Source: an uncultured Flavobacterium sp. (GTDB lineage Bacteria; Bacteroidota; Bacteroidia; Flavobacteriales; Flavobacteriaceae). Taken from it: a stretch of DNA of 64,000 bases. The DNA is taken from the NCBI RefSeq assembly GCF_963422545.1, contig NZ_OY730257.1:1-64000 (forward strand), read 5' to 3'. Positions within the stretch are counted from its first letter, which is position 1. Each line of letters begins with the position of its first letter. Positions 8,351 through 16,813 of the stretch are shown here, in pieces. Made by a program: the position numbers and the translations under genes. The notes beneath the pieces were generated by a model. It did no database searches and was not told where the DNA came from. It saw only the letters and a list, made by a program, of their open reading frames with translations.

Positions 8351-8677
8351 TCAAGCATCATTAATAACATATGATAATAATCGATCAGCAATTTCTGCAT
8401 CACTAAATAATTTATTATTGTCATTATTTGATTCCTTAATAAAATCCAAAAAAAAGAAAAAATCTACAAAATTAAAATATTCGGTATTACCAAAAACATA
8501 TTTAAATTTGCCATCTGTTTTTTCAATTTCAAAAAACATTAGTTCATTATTTAAACTCAGAGGTGCTTCCATATAAATCTCCACAACCTCAGACTTCAAA
8601 TCTAAAGACTCAGAGCAGCAAAAATTTTCATAAGAGCCACTATTTCTAAAATAAGAAATCAATTCTACGAGTTTCAT
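8351..8677 (-). CDS. Hypothetical protein, 108 residues
   Basis: I do not recognise a family. The protein is soluble, acidic and rich in Phe, Asn and Asp, with an unusual aromatic run FVDFFFFLDFI near residue 75. It has no signal peptide, membrane helix or cysteine motif suggesting a known fold. It stands alone between the small membrane protein and the lpxR-mtgA group, with 118 nt of repeat-like sequence upstream. Its size and composition recall small immunity-type orphan proteins, but nothing here proves that. Confidence 0.6.
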   Translation of the reverse strand: MKLVELISYFRNSGSYENFCCSESLDLKSEVVEIYMEAPLSLNNELMFFEIEKTDGKFKYVFGNTEYFNFVDFFFFLDFIKESNNDNNKLFSDAEIADRLLSYVINDA

Positions 8678-8795
8678 ACTTTTTTATTTTTTTACAATAT
8701 TCGAAACAGATTATTCAACAAATAAAAACTTTGGGCTTTTAGGAGCTAAAACCTCAAAAACTTAGCAACTCAGCATCTTAGAACCTCAAAAAAAA

Positions 8796-9755
8796 TCACT
8801 TCAACAAATACCCCAATCTAATCGAACCATAAAAATAACCAGTATTGGTATTTGTAATATCATTAGGTTCCACTTCTCGGCCTCGATAGATAAAAGAATA
8901 TGATAAGTTCCAATTATTATGACGATACTTCAAACCAAATTCGGCATTAAAGCGCCACGGAACTATATCAAAAGTTAGAGGACTTGTGTGTTCAAATAAA
9001 CTTCCCTGAATTGTAGCGTCATAAAATTGGTAATTTACACTTGGAATAGCATAAAAATAAAACTCTCTAATATTATATTGTGGTGTTGAACTTACAGAAG
9101 CATCGTGCAGATTCGAATCATAGATTGGCAATAATTTCTTAAAACCAATTCGGGCTAAAAGTCCTGTAGAAACTCCGGTAAAAATAGTCCCTAAATTAGC
9201 TTCTGACTGAAAATGAAGATCTACAAAATCATTGTGTTTATTCGGAAACAATTTCTTTGAATATAATGCATGCGCCTGAACACCAAAAGCATTATGCAAC
9301 TGATTTTCCCAACCATAAACATTTTTGTAACCAATAAGATGATGAAAACTTTCCTGTGTTTCTCTACCAAGAGCATTTGGTCCCATAAAACCCACTTGAA
9401 AATCAGTTTTTAAAACCGACTCACTTTGGTAAAAAAAACTTCGTCCGGCTTCGGCAAAAAGATAAGCCGTAAACGGACGATCATTTTCATAGACTGCTTC
9501 TTTGTTAATAAATCTCGGATTATAAATATATTGCCCTATGCGAAATTCCGTGATTTTTTTATTGATTTTTTCGTTATTATTCTTTGACAAAAAGCGGTAG
9601 AAAAACTCCAAACCATTGGTATAATACATATCATTTTTAGATGATGTATATAAATCATTGTCCGTGATAAGACCTATTTCTTTAGTTTTTGCTTGTCCAA
9701 AAATCAACGTCGATGACAATATCAGGAACGCAAAAAAAACTTTTTTACTTCGCAT
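8796..9755 (-). CDS. LpxR-family outer-membrane lipid A deacylase-like protein (DUF2219)
   Basis: A 319-residue exported protein with a signal peptide (about residues 1-20, ending LIFGQ) followed by a predicted beta-barrel. It carries family landmarks: ITDNDLYTSS and MYYTNG near the N-terminus, RPFTAYLF, and the histidine-containing ESFHHLIGYKNVYGWENQL. LpxR removes the 3'-acyloxyacyl chain of lipid A from the outer leaflet in a calcium-dependent reaction; N, D and H residues in these motifs form its active site. The start overlaps the 3' end of mtgA by 11 nt, so the two are probably co-translated. Many Bacteroidota members are annotated only by similarity, so activity on lipid A is not assured. 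Confidence 0.8.
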   Translation of the reverse strand: MRSKKVFFAFLILSSTLIFGQAKTKEIGLITDNDLYTSSKNDMYYTNGLEFFYRFLSKNNNEKINKKITEFRIGQYIYNPRFINKEAVYENDRPFTAYLFAEAGRSFFYQSESVLKTDFQVGFMGPNALGRETQESFHHLIGYKNVYGWENQLHNAFGVQAHALYSKKLFPNKHNDFVDLHFQSEANLGTIFTGVSTGLLARIGFKKLLPIYDSNLHDASVSSTPQYNIREFYFYAIPSVNYQFYDATIQGSLFEHTSPLTFDIVPWRFNAEFGLKYRHNNWNLSYSFIYRGREVEPNDITNTNTGYFYGSIRLGYLLK

Positions 9756-10515
9756 TATAATTTATTTTTCCAACGGCACGCATCTCACGAACAATTCTTT
9801 CCTTACGTCTGTTAATATAACTTGAAGATCCTGTTGCTTTAAATTTTCTTGGGTTTGGCAATATTGCAGCAATTCCCGCAGCTTGCATTGGCGTTAAACT
9901 CGAAGCGTCACAACGGTACCAATGTTCGGTCGCAGCATATGCACCGTAAACACCATCGCCCATTTCGATACTATTCAGGTAAACTTCCATAATGCGTTCT
10001 TTGCCCCAAATAATTTCGATTAAAACGGTAAAATAGGCTTCTAATCCTTTTCGCAGATAACTTTTTCCCTGCCATAAAAAAACATTTTTGGCTGTTTGTT
10101 GCGAGATTGTACTTCCGCCACGAATTCGGCGGCCGCGTTCGTTGCTTTTATAGGCTTTTTGCAGCGCTTTAAAATCGAAACCATTATGTGTTAAAAAAGT
10201 TCCGTCTTCACTTGCAATTACTGCTTTTTGAAGATTCATCGAAATCTTGTCGATTGGTTCCCAGTCGTGATCGAAATAAACTTCTTTCCCAGCCGTTTTA
10301 TTTTCGATTGCACGAATTATCATTAAAGGCGTAAACGGTACCGGAACATATTTAAAAAACACAACAGATGCGATCGAAACTCCAAAAAACCACAAACAGG
10401 CTTTTATAAAAAACCATTTTACTTTTTCGCCAAAGGAGCGATTGGTTTTCTTCGAAGCTGGTTTTGGTTTACTTGCGGTTGTTTTTTTTGGTGCTGGTTT
10501 TTTGGTTGCTGCCAT
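9745..10515 (-). CDS. mtgA: Monofunctional biosynthetic peptidoglycan transglycosylase
   Basis: A 256-residue GT51 enzyme that polymerises lipid II into glycan strands at the outer face of the inner membrane. A Lys/Pro/Ala-rich cytoplasmic tail of about 30 residues precedes one membrane helix (about 33-55). The GT51 catalytic glutamate is E103 in ASEDGTFLTHNGFD. The other family motifs RIRGGSTISQQTAKNVFLW, WGKERIMEVYLNSIEMG and AAILPNP are intact. No transpeptidase domain is present. The stop overlaps the LpxR-like gene by 11 nt. Immediately upstream is a 20-nt copy of the 3' end of the FAD oxidoreductase gene, whose stop would overlap this ATG (TAATG). Confidence 0.93.
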   Translation of the reverse strand: MAATKKPAPKKTTASKPKPASKKTNRSFGEKVKWFFIKACLWFFGVSIASVVFFKYVPVPFTPLMIIRAIENKTAGKEVYFDHDWEPIDKISMNLQKAVIASEDGTFLTHNGFDFKALQKAYKSNERGRRIRGGSTISQQTAKNVFLWQGKSYLRKGLEAYFTVLIEIIWGKERIMEVYLNSIEMGDGVYGAYAATEHWYRCDASSLTPMQAAGIAAILPNPRKFKATGSSSYINRRKERIVREMRAVGKINYNAK

Positions 10516-10534
10516 TATATTAAATCTGCTAATT
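10515..10534. repeat. 20-nt direct repeat, copy A (upstream of mtgA)
   Basis: Identical to 15473-15492, the last codons of the FAD oxidoreductase gene. Read on the minus strand it encodes LADLI-stop, and its TAA overlaps the mtgA start. The two copies bracket the T9SS adhesin-like gene. Beyond the 20 nt, similarity falls off, with only a few matching codons (AGT, ACC/ACA). Confidence 0.9.
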
Positions 10535-10575
10535 TGGTTTTATTAAAACTGTATGTTTCTTTTCCCCAAAATACA

Positions 10576-13500
10576 TTATTTTTTTATTACTTTGAAAGTT
10601 TCTTTCTTATCGTCTTTTATCAAAACAATCATATAAACACCTGTCGAAAAGGATTTAAAATCAACAGCTATTTTTGAATCTGAATATTTCTTTTTAGAAA
10701 GTAATTTTCCGTTTAAATCGTAGATTTCCAAATTCGAAATTATTGAATTACTTTCTATATTTAAAACATTTTCTATTGGATTTGGATAATATTTTAAATC
10801 TATGAAACTATTCTCAACAATCGATAAGGATTCTGTTGCTTCAGCGAAAATAATATTATCTATAAAAGCATCGTCTCCTAAATCAGATTTTCCAATATGT
10901 TGTAATGAAATTCTAATCTCAGATCCTACATACGGCGTTAAATCAAAAATGTGTTTATTGAATGAATATCGTGTACTTGCAGTTGATTGAATAACTTCTC
11001 CTAACATATTTCCATTTACTATAACTCTAAACATAGACTCTGTATTGCTTTTTAAATAAGGCATTTTCAAGTCAAAGCTCATAAATAACCTGGATGCTTT
11101 TGTTGCATCTACTTTCATGTTCACTTTAGTAATACTGTTTGGATTCATTTCCCAAATTAATGAACTTGCGGCGGTTGTTTTTGCCACTTTTTTAGAAGTA
11201 TTTGTGGCATCTATCCATTTTCCATCAGTACCATTTCCTGACATCGACAGCCATTTATAATAAGTATCTACCGCTATTTTACTATAAGATGTCCCTTCTA
11301 AAACAAGATCATCAGGAGTAGTTTCAAAATCATATACTTTTTTTAAATTTCCATTAATAGAACTTTTATATCCTTCCTTAACTTCAAAATTATCTGCAAG
11401 CATATTTGCGCCGCTTGCCTGACCATTAAAATCAATTAAAAAACTATAATCTCCAGATACAATAGGAGTAAAATAATACGAAAGATCATTGTAATTATAC
11501 TCTGAAAGAGTACCAATTTTATTTAAATCACATTCCATGTTGTACGTATTCTGTCCGCGGCCTACAGATACTAATACTGCAAAACTACTATACTCATATC
11601 CCTTTCTTGCTTTTAAGCTAAACTTGTATGATGTTCCTGAATTCAAGTGAAAGATTGGTGTAACCACCTCAGTTGAAGGGCTTACGTTAATTTCAATATA
11701 GCTGGTATCATCATATCCTGTTCTCAATCGGTCTGGTTCATAGCCCGTTAATTTTTGCGGTATATTTCTTAAAGTCAAATCGCCCAAAACCAACTTAAAG
11801 CAATCCGGTAATACATTTTTTCCGTATGAACTTACAGTATTAAACTTTTCAATCCACGGTAATGGTTTGATATCACAACTTGTTTCTATTTTTATCGGCC
11901 CAACAACTATTGAGTTTTGATTATCGCAAATTGTTTTAATATAAAAATCATATGAAGTTGCTCTCTCTAAACCTGAAATTGCGATTTCATTTTTATTAAC
12001 AGTAACAATGGTTCCTGTTCCCTGAGTGAATCCAGTTACTCCATATTCAATTTGAACATTATGCTGTATTAGATCTTTAAAAATCCATTTTACATCTGCC
12101 GAATTATTATTAATGTTAGTAACGGCAATATCAATTGGTTCCGGACAAGACTGTTTTTCTCCATAAATAATATTGTCCAGAAGAACAGTATTTGTTGTAT
12201 AATTATTGTTTTCATTACTTTCAAGCTTAAAGGCAATTTGTTTATTGGTTCCTTTATATTTTGAAAAATCGACTTCAAATTCTTTTCCTCTTTGCGGCAG
12301 ACCAACTGCCGAAACAGATTCATAGGGCTCAAATGTAGACAAGTCAAGAGGGTTTTTGATTGTTCCAACAATCACATTTACCTGTTTTGTGCCGCTGGCA
12401 TAGTTTGCAATCAATCTAAATTTCACCTTTTTACGCGAATCAAAATCAGAGAAATAAGGCGATATTAAGTATCCACTTTCTGTATTATTGTATAACAAAA
12501 AGACATTTGGCGAACTGTTTACATTGTTTAAATAGTACTTAACAATCCTTCCTAAATATTCTGTTCCCGATTTATTTGTTGTCCAACATAATTCCTCCAG
12601 ACTATTATAAATAGTTTTTGCATCATATTGATCAAAAGTTTCTGTAAAAGGAGCTTGTTCTGTACAAACTATTTTAAAGGAATAACTATCGCTTGAAATA
12701 CTAGTTAAACCAACACTACAATTTGCTTTTACTCTAAAATCATAGTTTTTATTTGCTGCTAAACCAGTAAGTATAAATGGATTTGTTGCTGCTAAAACAC
12801 TTGTTTCGGTTCCTTCTGCAAATCCACGCGGACCATATTCGATCTGCCAGCCTTCTGTTTGTTTTTTTACATTATTATCTTTCCAACCTAATAAAACTTT
12901 GTCTACCCCTATTTGGGTTGCTGTTAATGCAGTTGGTTTAGGACAGTCATTTTGCGTATATTCAAAATCATCAATATAGATTTTAATTCGGCCATTAACT
13001 TCATTTTGTTTAATTCCTATAAATTTATCTGTTCCGTAATAATCAGAAAAATCAACTTCATACTTAACCCACTCTCCCTTTATATCGGCTACAGGAATCT
13101 TCAATACACGATAAGAAGTAAATGTTTTATAATCAGCTGAATTAGAAAGAGTTCCAATTACAATTTCTTTTGCTAAGCCATTATTCTGTTCTTTTAGTAA
13201 TAACATCCAAAAAGTAATTTTTTTATAATTATCAAAATCTTTTAATCGCGGTGTGACTAAAATTATTTCATTGGATTTACTTCCGCTTTCAGGCGTATAA
13301 TCGGCATTCAGCTCATTGAACATATTTAACGAATACTGGCCATTATGCACAGTTGGCAAAGAAATATCTTTAGATTTTACACTAATAAAAGAGCTTGGAA
13401 TCCAAAATCGGTCAATAATCTTTGGTGTAATCCTGGTCCAACAACCCTCTTTATCAAAAACAGCATTTTCAAAATTCTCGCTAAATCCTGCATTTACCCC

Positions 13501-15429
13501 AGAACATTTGGTTTTAAAATATCCTTTATCAGACCAGTCGCTATATCCGCTTCCACACTTGGTTCGTATATAAAAATCGTATTCTGTATTATCTAAAATA
13601 GACTCTGTAAGCTTAATTGATGATGACATTGCATTTACAATAGTACCTGATCCGTGCAAAAAACCTTTTGGCCCATATTCTACCTGCCATTCCGTTGCCG
13701 GTTTATAACTATCCCATTCAATGGTTGCAAAATTATAATCAAAACTCAGCATTCTCGGGTTTAAAGGTTCATTACACAAAGGTGCTTTTTCAAAAATAAA
13801 ATCGTCTATAACAAAAATCGAATTAGCCAGATTATTTTGCTTCAAAGCGATATAATGATGGTTATTGCCGTTTTTGTAATTATCGAAATAAATAGTGTGC
13901 TGTTTCCAGAAAGGTAATTTATTTAAACCATAAATTTCATTCATTTCTGAAGCCGAAATAGTCTTTAAAGCAACAAATGTTGAAGCATCTTTTGGGTCAG
14001 ACATTGTACCTACTATCAAAGAATTAGTATTATAATTATCCGTCCCATAAGCAATAAGATTAAATCTAATTCTTTCAGTAGTATCTATATTACCAATATA
14101 CGGGCTTATTAAATAGGATTTTTGAGCAACATTTTTACCATCAAGTGACCCATTCATAATAATCACACGTTTTCCGGTTTTTGGAGTTAGCTGACCCGGA
14201 AGTTGACTGGAATCTGAGTTTTTGTAAATCGAAGATATATTGGTAATCGTGCTCCAACAAGGATCTATATAATTTGGCCCTTCAAACGAAGTGGAATAAT
14301 TATCTGTGATTGTTTCACAAATCGTTTTAAATTTTACTGAAGTCCAATTTGAATATAAATCATCAATACAATTTGCTCTTACTTTTACTTCATATTCAGT
14401 CGCTCCCGAAAGATTGTTTAAAACAAATGGGCTACTTGATGTTTTATAAACTTCAGATAATCCAGAAGTTAAATCTTTTAAACTTACTTCAAAATTATTC
14501 TGATCAGGAGCATTAAAATTAAACTGTGCCGATTTTTCCGATATATTAGAAACTGCAAGATTAGTTTGATCGAAACAATTAATAGATTTTTCGCAGCTAA
14601 TATCATCTAATGAGATATAAACATAATTATTATCTGAAGATTTGGATTTAAATAAAAACACTACATATTGATCACCGCCCTTATAATTATTAAAATAAAC
14701 CGTTTTTTGTTCCCAATTATTTACAGGATTAACAACTGCAACTTCTGAAAGCAGATGAAATGTTGCCATATTGTTAGGGTCAGACATCGTACCTACCAAT
14801 AATTCTGAACCTGCGTAGAGGTCTCTGACCCAAAAACTAATCTTTAAATCTATTGTTAAGTCATTAAATTTTGGAGAAACAAATGCTATACTACCTTTAT
14901 AAGAATTTGTAATTTTTACAGATGACCCAGAAGCACCACCATGACTGTCATTTTCCGGCATATAAAAATAACTCTGTGCATCAGAATTATTATAAATAAC
15001 ACCTTTCCAATCCGACTGGCTTTCATTTCTATTATTAAAATCATTTGTATAGCCAACAAAATTGTACGTATTTGAAGTACTAACCGTCAAGGTTTCTGAC
15101 CAGTCTGTCCAGACTAACTGCGTACCAACCCACTCATTTGACCTTATTCTAAAATCATATTTTATAAATGGATTTAATTTGAATGTCATAATACCAGTTC
15201 CATTAACCGACCTGGTAGTTCCCTGCCCTGTTTGGAAACCGGCCGGACCATATTCTAGTTCCCATTTGAATGTTGTTGCAGGATTGTAACTATAAAATTC
15301 AACAAAAACTTCTCCCGTTAATGAAAATGAAACATTGAAACTGGCATTATTAACAACATCTCGATTATTAGCTCTTAAAAAGGATAAATTTAAAAGAAAA
15401 AAAAGAAAAATTAAAGTAGTTTTTTGCAT
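10576..15429 (-). CDS. Large secreted fibronectin-III protein with T9SS sorting domain
   Basis: A 1617-residue exported protein. A signal peptide (about 1-20) is followed by alternating modules: fibronectin type III domains at about 25-118, 283-372, 550-645, 827-925 and 1094-1190, and between them jelly-roll modules of about 170-180 residues of the MAM/choice-of-anchor type (recurring patterns such as YGTDKFIGIKQ, then IYIDDFEY). The last 70 residues form a type A T9SS C-terminal sorting domain (LKYYPNPIENVLNIES, then FSTGVYMIVL, ending KVIKK). The protein should cross the outer membrane by T9SS and be anchored or released as an adhesin or carbohydrate-binding protein; no catalytic domain is visible. 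The gene sits between the FAD oxidoreductase and mtgA and is bracketed by a 20-nt duplication. Confidence 0.87.
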   Translation of the reverse strand: MQKTTLIFLFFLLNLSFLRANNRDVVNNASFNVSFSLTGEVFVEFYSYNPATTFKWELEYGPAGFQTGQGTTRSVNGTGIMTFKLNPFIKYDFRIRSNEWVGTQLVWTDWSETLTVSTSNTYNFVGYTNDFNNRNESQSDWKGVIYNNSDAQSYFYMPENDSHGGASGSSVKITNSYKGSIAFVSPKFNDLTIDLKISFWVRDLYAGSELLVGTMSDPNNMATFHLLSEVAVVNPVNNWEQKTVYFNNYKGGDQYVVFLFKSKSSDNNYVYISLDDISCEKSINCFDQTNLAVSNISEKSAQFNFNAPDQNNFEVSLKDLTSGLSEVYKTSSSPFVLNNLSGATEYEVKVRANCIDDLYSNWTSVKFKTICETITDNYSTSFEGPNYIDPCWSTITNISSIYKNSDSSQLPGQLTPKTGKRVIIMNGSLDGKNVAQKSYLISPYIGNIDTTERIRFNLIAYGTDNYNTNSLIVGTMSDPKDASTFVALKTISASEMNEIYGLNKLPFWKQHTIYFDNYKNGNNHHYIALKQNNLANSIFVIDDFIFEKAPLCNEPLNPRMLSFDYNFATIEWDSYKPATEWQVEYGPKGFLHGSGTIVNAMSSSIKLTESILDNTEYDFYIRTKCGSGYSDWSDKGYFKTKCSGVNAGFSENFENAVFDKEGCWTRITPKIIDRFWIPSSFISVKSKDISLPTVHNGQYSLNMFNELNADYTPESGSKSNEIILVTPRLKDFDNYKKITFWMLLLKEQNNGLAKEIVIGTLSNSADYKTFTSYRVLKIPVADIKGEWVKYEVDFSDYYGTDKFIGIKQNEVNGRIKIYIDDFEYTQNDCPKPTALTATQIGVDKVLLGWKDNNVKKQTEGWQIEYGPRGFAEGTETSVLAATNPFILTGLAANKNYDFRVKANCSVGLTSISSDSYSFKIVCTEQAPFTETFDQYDAKTIYNSLEELCWTTNKSGTEYLGRIVKYYLNNVNSSPNVFLLYNNTESGYLISPYFSDFDSRKKVKFRLIANYASGTKQVNVIVGTIKNPLDLSTFEPYESVSAVGLPQRGKEFEVDFSKYKGTNKQIAFKLESNENNNYTTNTVLLDNIIYGEKQSCPEPIDIAVTNINNNSADVKWIFKDLIQHNVQIEYGVTGFTQGTGTIVTVNKNEIAISGLERATSYDFYIKTICDNQNSIVVGPIKIETSCDIKPLPWIEKFNTVSSYGKNVLPDCFKLVLGDLTLRNIPQKLTGYEPDRLRTGYDDTSYIEINVSPSTEVVTPIFHLNSGTSYKFSLKARKGYEYSSFAVLVSVGRGQNTYNMECDLNKIGTLSEYNYNDLSYYFTPIVSGDYSFLIDFNGQASGANMLADNFEVKEGYKSSINGNLKKVYDFETTPDDLVLEGTSYSKIAVDTYYKWLSMSGNGTDGKWIDATNTSKKVAKTTAASSLIWEMNPNSITKVNMKVDATKASRLFMSFDLKMPYLKSNTESMFRVIVNGNMLGEVIQSTASTRYSFNKHIFDLTPYVGSEIRISLQHIGKSDLGDDAFIDNIIFAEATESLSIVENSFIDLKYYPNPIENVLNIESNSIISNLEIYDLNGKLLSKKKYSDSKIAVDFKSFSTGVYMIVLIKDDKKETFKVIKK

Positions 15430-15472
15430 GTTTGGCTCTGGTATTGGTTAGTTGTTTTTGGTGGTAGTAATT

Positions 15473-15492
15473 TTATATTAAATCTGCTAATT
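15473..15492. repeat. 20-nt direct repeat, copy B (3' end of the FAD oxidoreductase)
   Basis: Exact match of 10515-10534. This copy lies in coding sequence, encoding LADLI and the stop of the oxidoreductase, so it is probably the ancestral copy. See the insertion finding. Confidence 0.9.
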
Positions 15493-16585
15493 CTGTTCCT
15501 ACTAAACTGCCAATTGCAACTCCCATTCCGCCTAAACGCACTCCACAAAACACGTTTTCAGACAGTTGAGAAACAACCGGACTTTTACTATTTCCAATTC
15601 CCATAATACCACTCCAACGGTGTGCTATCTGGAAATCCTGATTTGGTAAAATTACATTTTTAAGTAAATCCTCCAATTTATTTTGCACAATTTTCGTTTG
15701 TCCAAATTCAGTAGTATTTTCAGTTTCAAAATCCAGGTTTCGTCCGCCTCCAAGTAAAATTCTATCATTTATATTTCTGAAATAATAATATCCGCGATCC
15801 AGATGAAAAGTCCCTTTTATATCTAAATTCCGAATTGGCTCTGTAATTAAAACTTGTGCTCTTGCGGGCTGAACTGCTCCTTTTGTTAAAGCATTTGCAA
15901 AACCATTTGTCGCAAAAAGCATTTTTTTTGTAGTAAAACTAAAACCATTCAATTCAATTTCGACTTGATTTCCTAAATCAGAATATCCGGTTACCGTTTG
16001 TTGGTTCAATATTAAAATATTTTCAGAAACTGCTTGTCGCAACAATTCCTGCATCATATTTCCGGTATCGATTTGGGCTTCAAACGGATTAAATATTAAA
16101 TATTCCTGAATATTTCCAAAACCAAAACGGTCTGTTTCTTTGTTAAAAACATCGGCTTTGAAAAGTGGTTTTAGAATTTCGTTTATAAAAGGCAATTTCG
16201 AAATACATTCTCCAAAACTAAGTTCATCTTCTTTCAGGAATAATTCATATCCGCCATGAGGTTTAAAATCAATTGCAGCATCTCCCAATCTTTTTCGGAG
16301 CAATTGCAAACCTTTCCATCGTTTCTCTATAAGATTAATAACATCTTCTTCTGAATGTGTTTTGAGATCATCCATAATTTCAGAAAGGCTTCCAAAACAG
16401 GCAAATCCGGCATTTTTGGTACTCGCGCCTTGTGGCAACATTCCTTTTTCTAACACGAGAATTTTTGCAGCCGGAAATCTTTCGCGTAAGCGTAATGCCG
16501 CGTGCAATCCTACGATACCACTGCCAACAATAGTATAGTCAACATTTGTAAACCAATTTTTCAGTTCCCAGTAACTCAATTCCAT
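15473..16585 (-). CDS. FAD-dependent oxidoreductase (DAO/glycine oxidase-like)
   Basis: A 370-residue soluble flavoprotein of the D-amino-acid oxidase/DadA fold (PF01266). The Rossmann dinucleotide motif is GSGIVGLHAALRL at residues about 21-33, followed by the acidic end of strand 2 (VLEKG) and the typical GASTKNAGFACFG. The C-terminal FAD contact lies near VFCGVRLGGMGVAIGS. It probably oxidises an amine or D-amino acid with oxygen or a membrane acceptor, but the substrate cannot be read from sequence. No signal peptide is visible. It is first in a leftward gene string running into the T9SS protein and mtgA; its linkage with mtgA appears ancestral. Confidence 0.83.
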   Translation of the reverse strand: MELSYWELKNWFTNVDYTIVGSGIVGLHAALRLRERFPAAKILVLEKGMLPQGASTKNAGFACFGSLSEIMDDLKTHSEEDVINLIEKRWKGLQLLRKRLGDAAIDFKPHGGYELFLKEDELSFGECISKLPFINEILKPLFKADVFNKETDRFGFGNIQEYLIFNPFEAQIDTGNMMQELLRQAVSENILILNQQTVTGYSDLGNQVEIELNGFSFTTKKMLFATNGFANALTKGAVQPARAQVLITEPIRNLDIKGTFHLDRGYYYFRNINDRILLGGGRNLDFETENTTEFGQTKIVQNKLEDLLKNVILPNQDFQIAHRWSGIMGIGNSKSPVVSQLSENVFCGVRLGGMGVAIGSLVGTELADLI

Positions 16586-16618
16586 TCGTCAATTTTTTAT
16601 AAAAATAATGATTTTTTT

Positions 16619-16743
16619 AAACCATATAAGTAATATAAGTTAATTTAAGTTTTACCTATAAAACTCTTTGTCAAGTTGCGCGGAGTCGTAGCCTTTTACA
16701 TTATCATCCCTAATTAAATGAACTTATATTACTTATATGGTTT
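16619..16743. repeat. Long inverted repeat with 23-nt perfect arms
   Basis: The arms aaaccatataagtaatataa... (16619-16641) and 16721-16743 are perfect reverse complements, with a 79-nt centre containing ctttgtcaagttgcgcggag. The element lies between the divergent FAD oxidoreductase and S9 peptidase genes, just upstream of the peptidase promoter. It looks like a dispersed or miniature element rather than an operator, given its length. Confidence 0.7.
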
Positions 16744-16772
16744 CACTAACTTTTAACATTTAGTTGCTGAAA

Positions 16773-16780
16773 TATATTTG
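16773..16780 (+). promoter_or_regulatory. S9 peptidase promoter, -7 box TATATTTG
   Basis: Perfect TAnnTTTG match, 33 nt upstream of the start codon at 16814, predicting transcription from about 16787. Confidence 0.7.
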
Positions 16781-16813
16781 TACTTTTAGCCCCACGAATA
16801 TTAGAATTTTATT

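Noticed and set aside
15062..15289. Plus-strand open frames inside the T9SS gene
   Set aside because: They are antisense to a gene with clear domain structure; no start or promoter of their own.
10535..15472. Insertion sequence or composite transposon carrying the T9SS gene
   Set aside because: There are no transposase, terminal inverted repeats or integrase; only the 20-nt direct repeat supports insertion.
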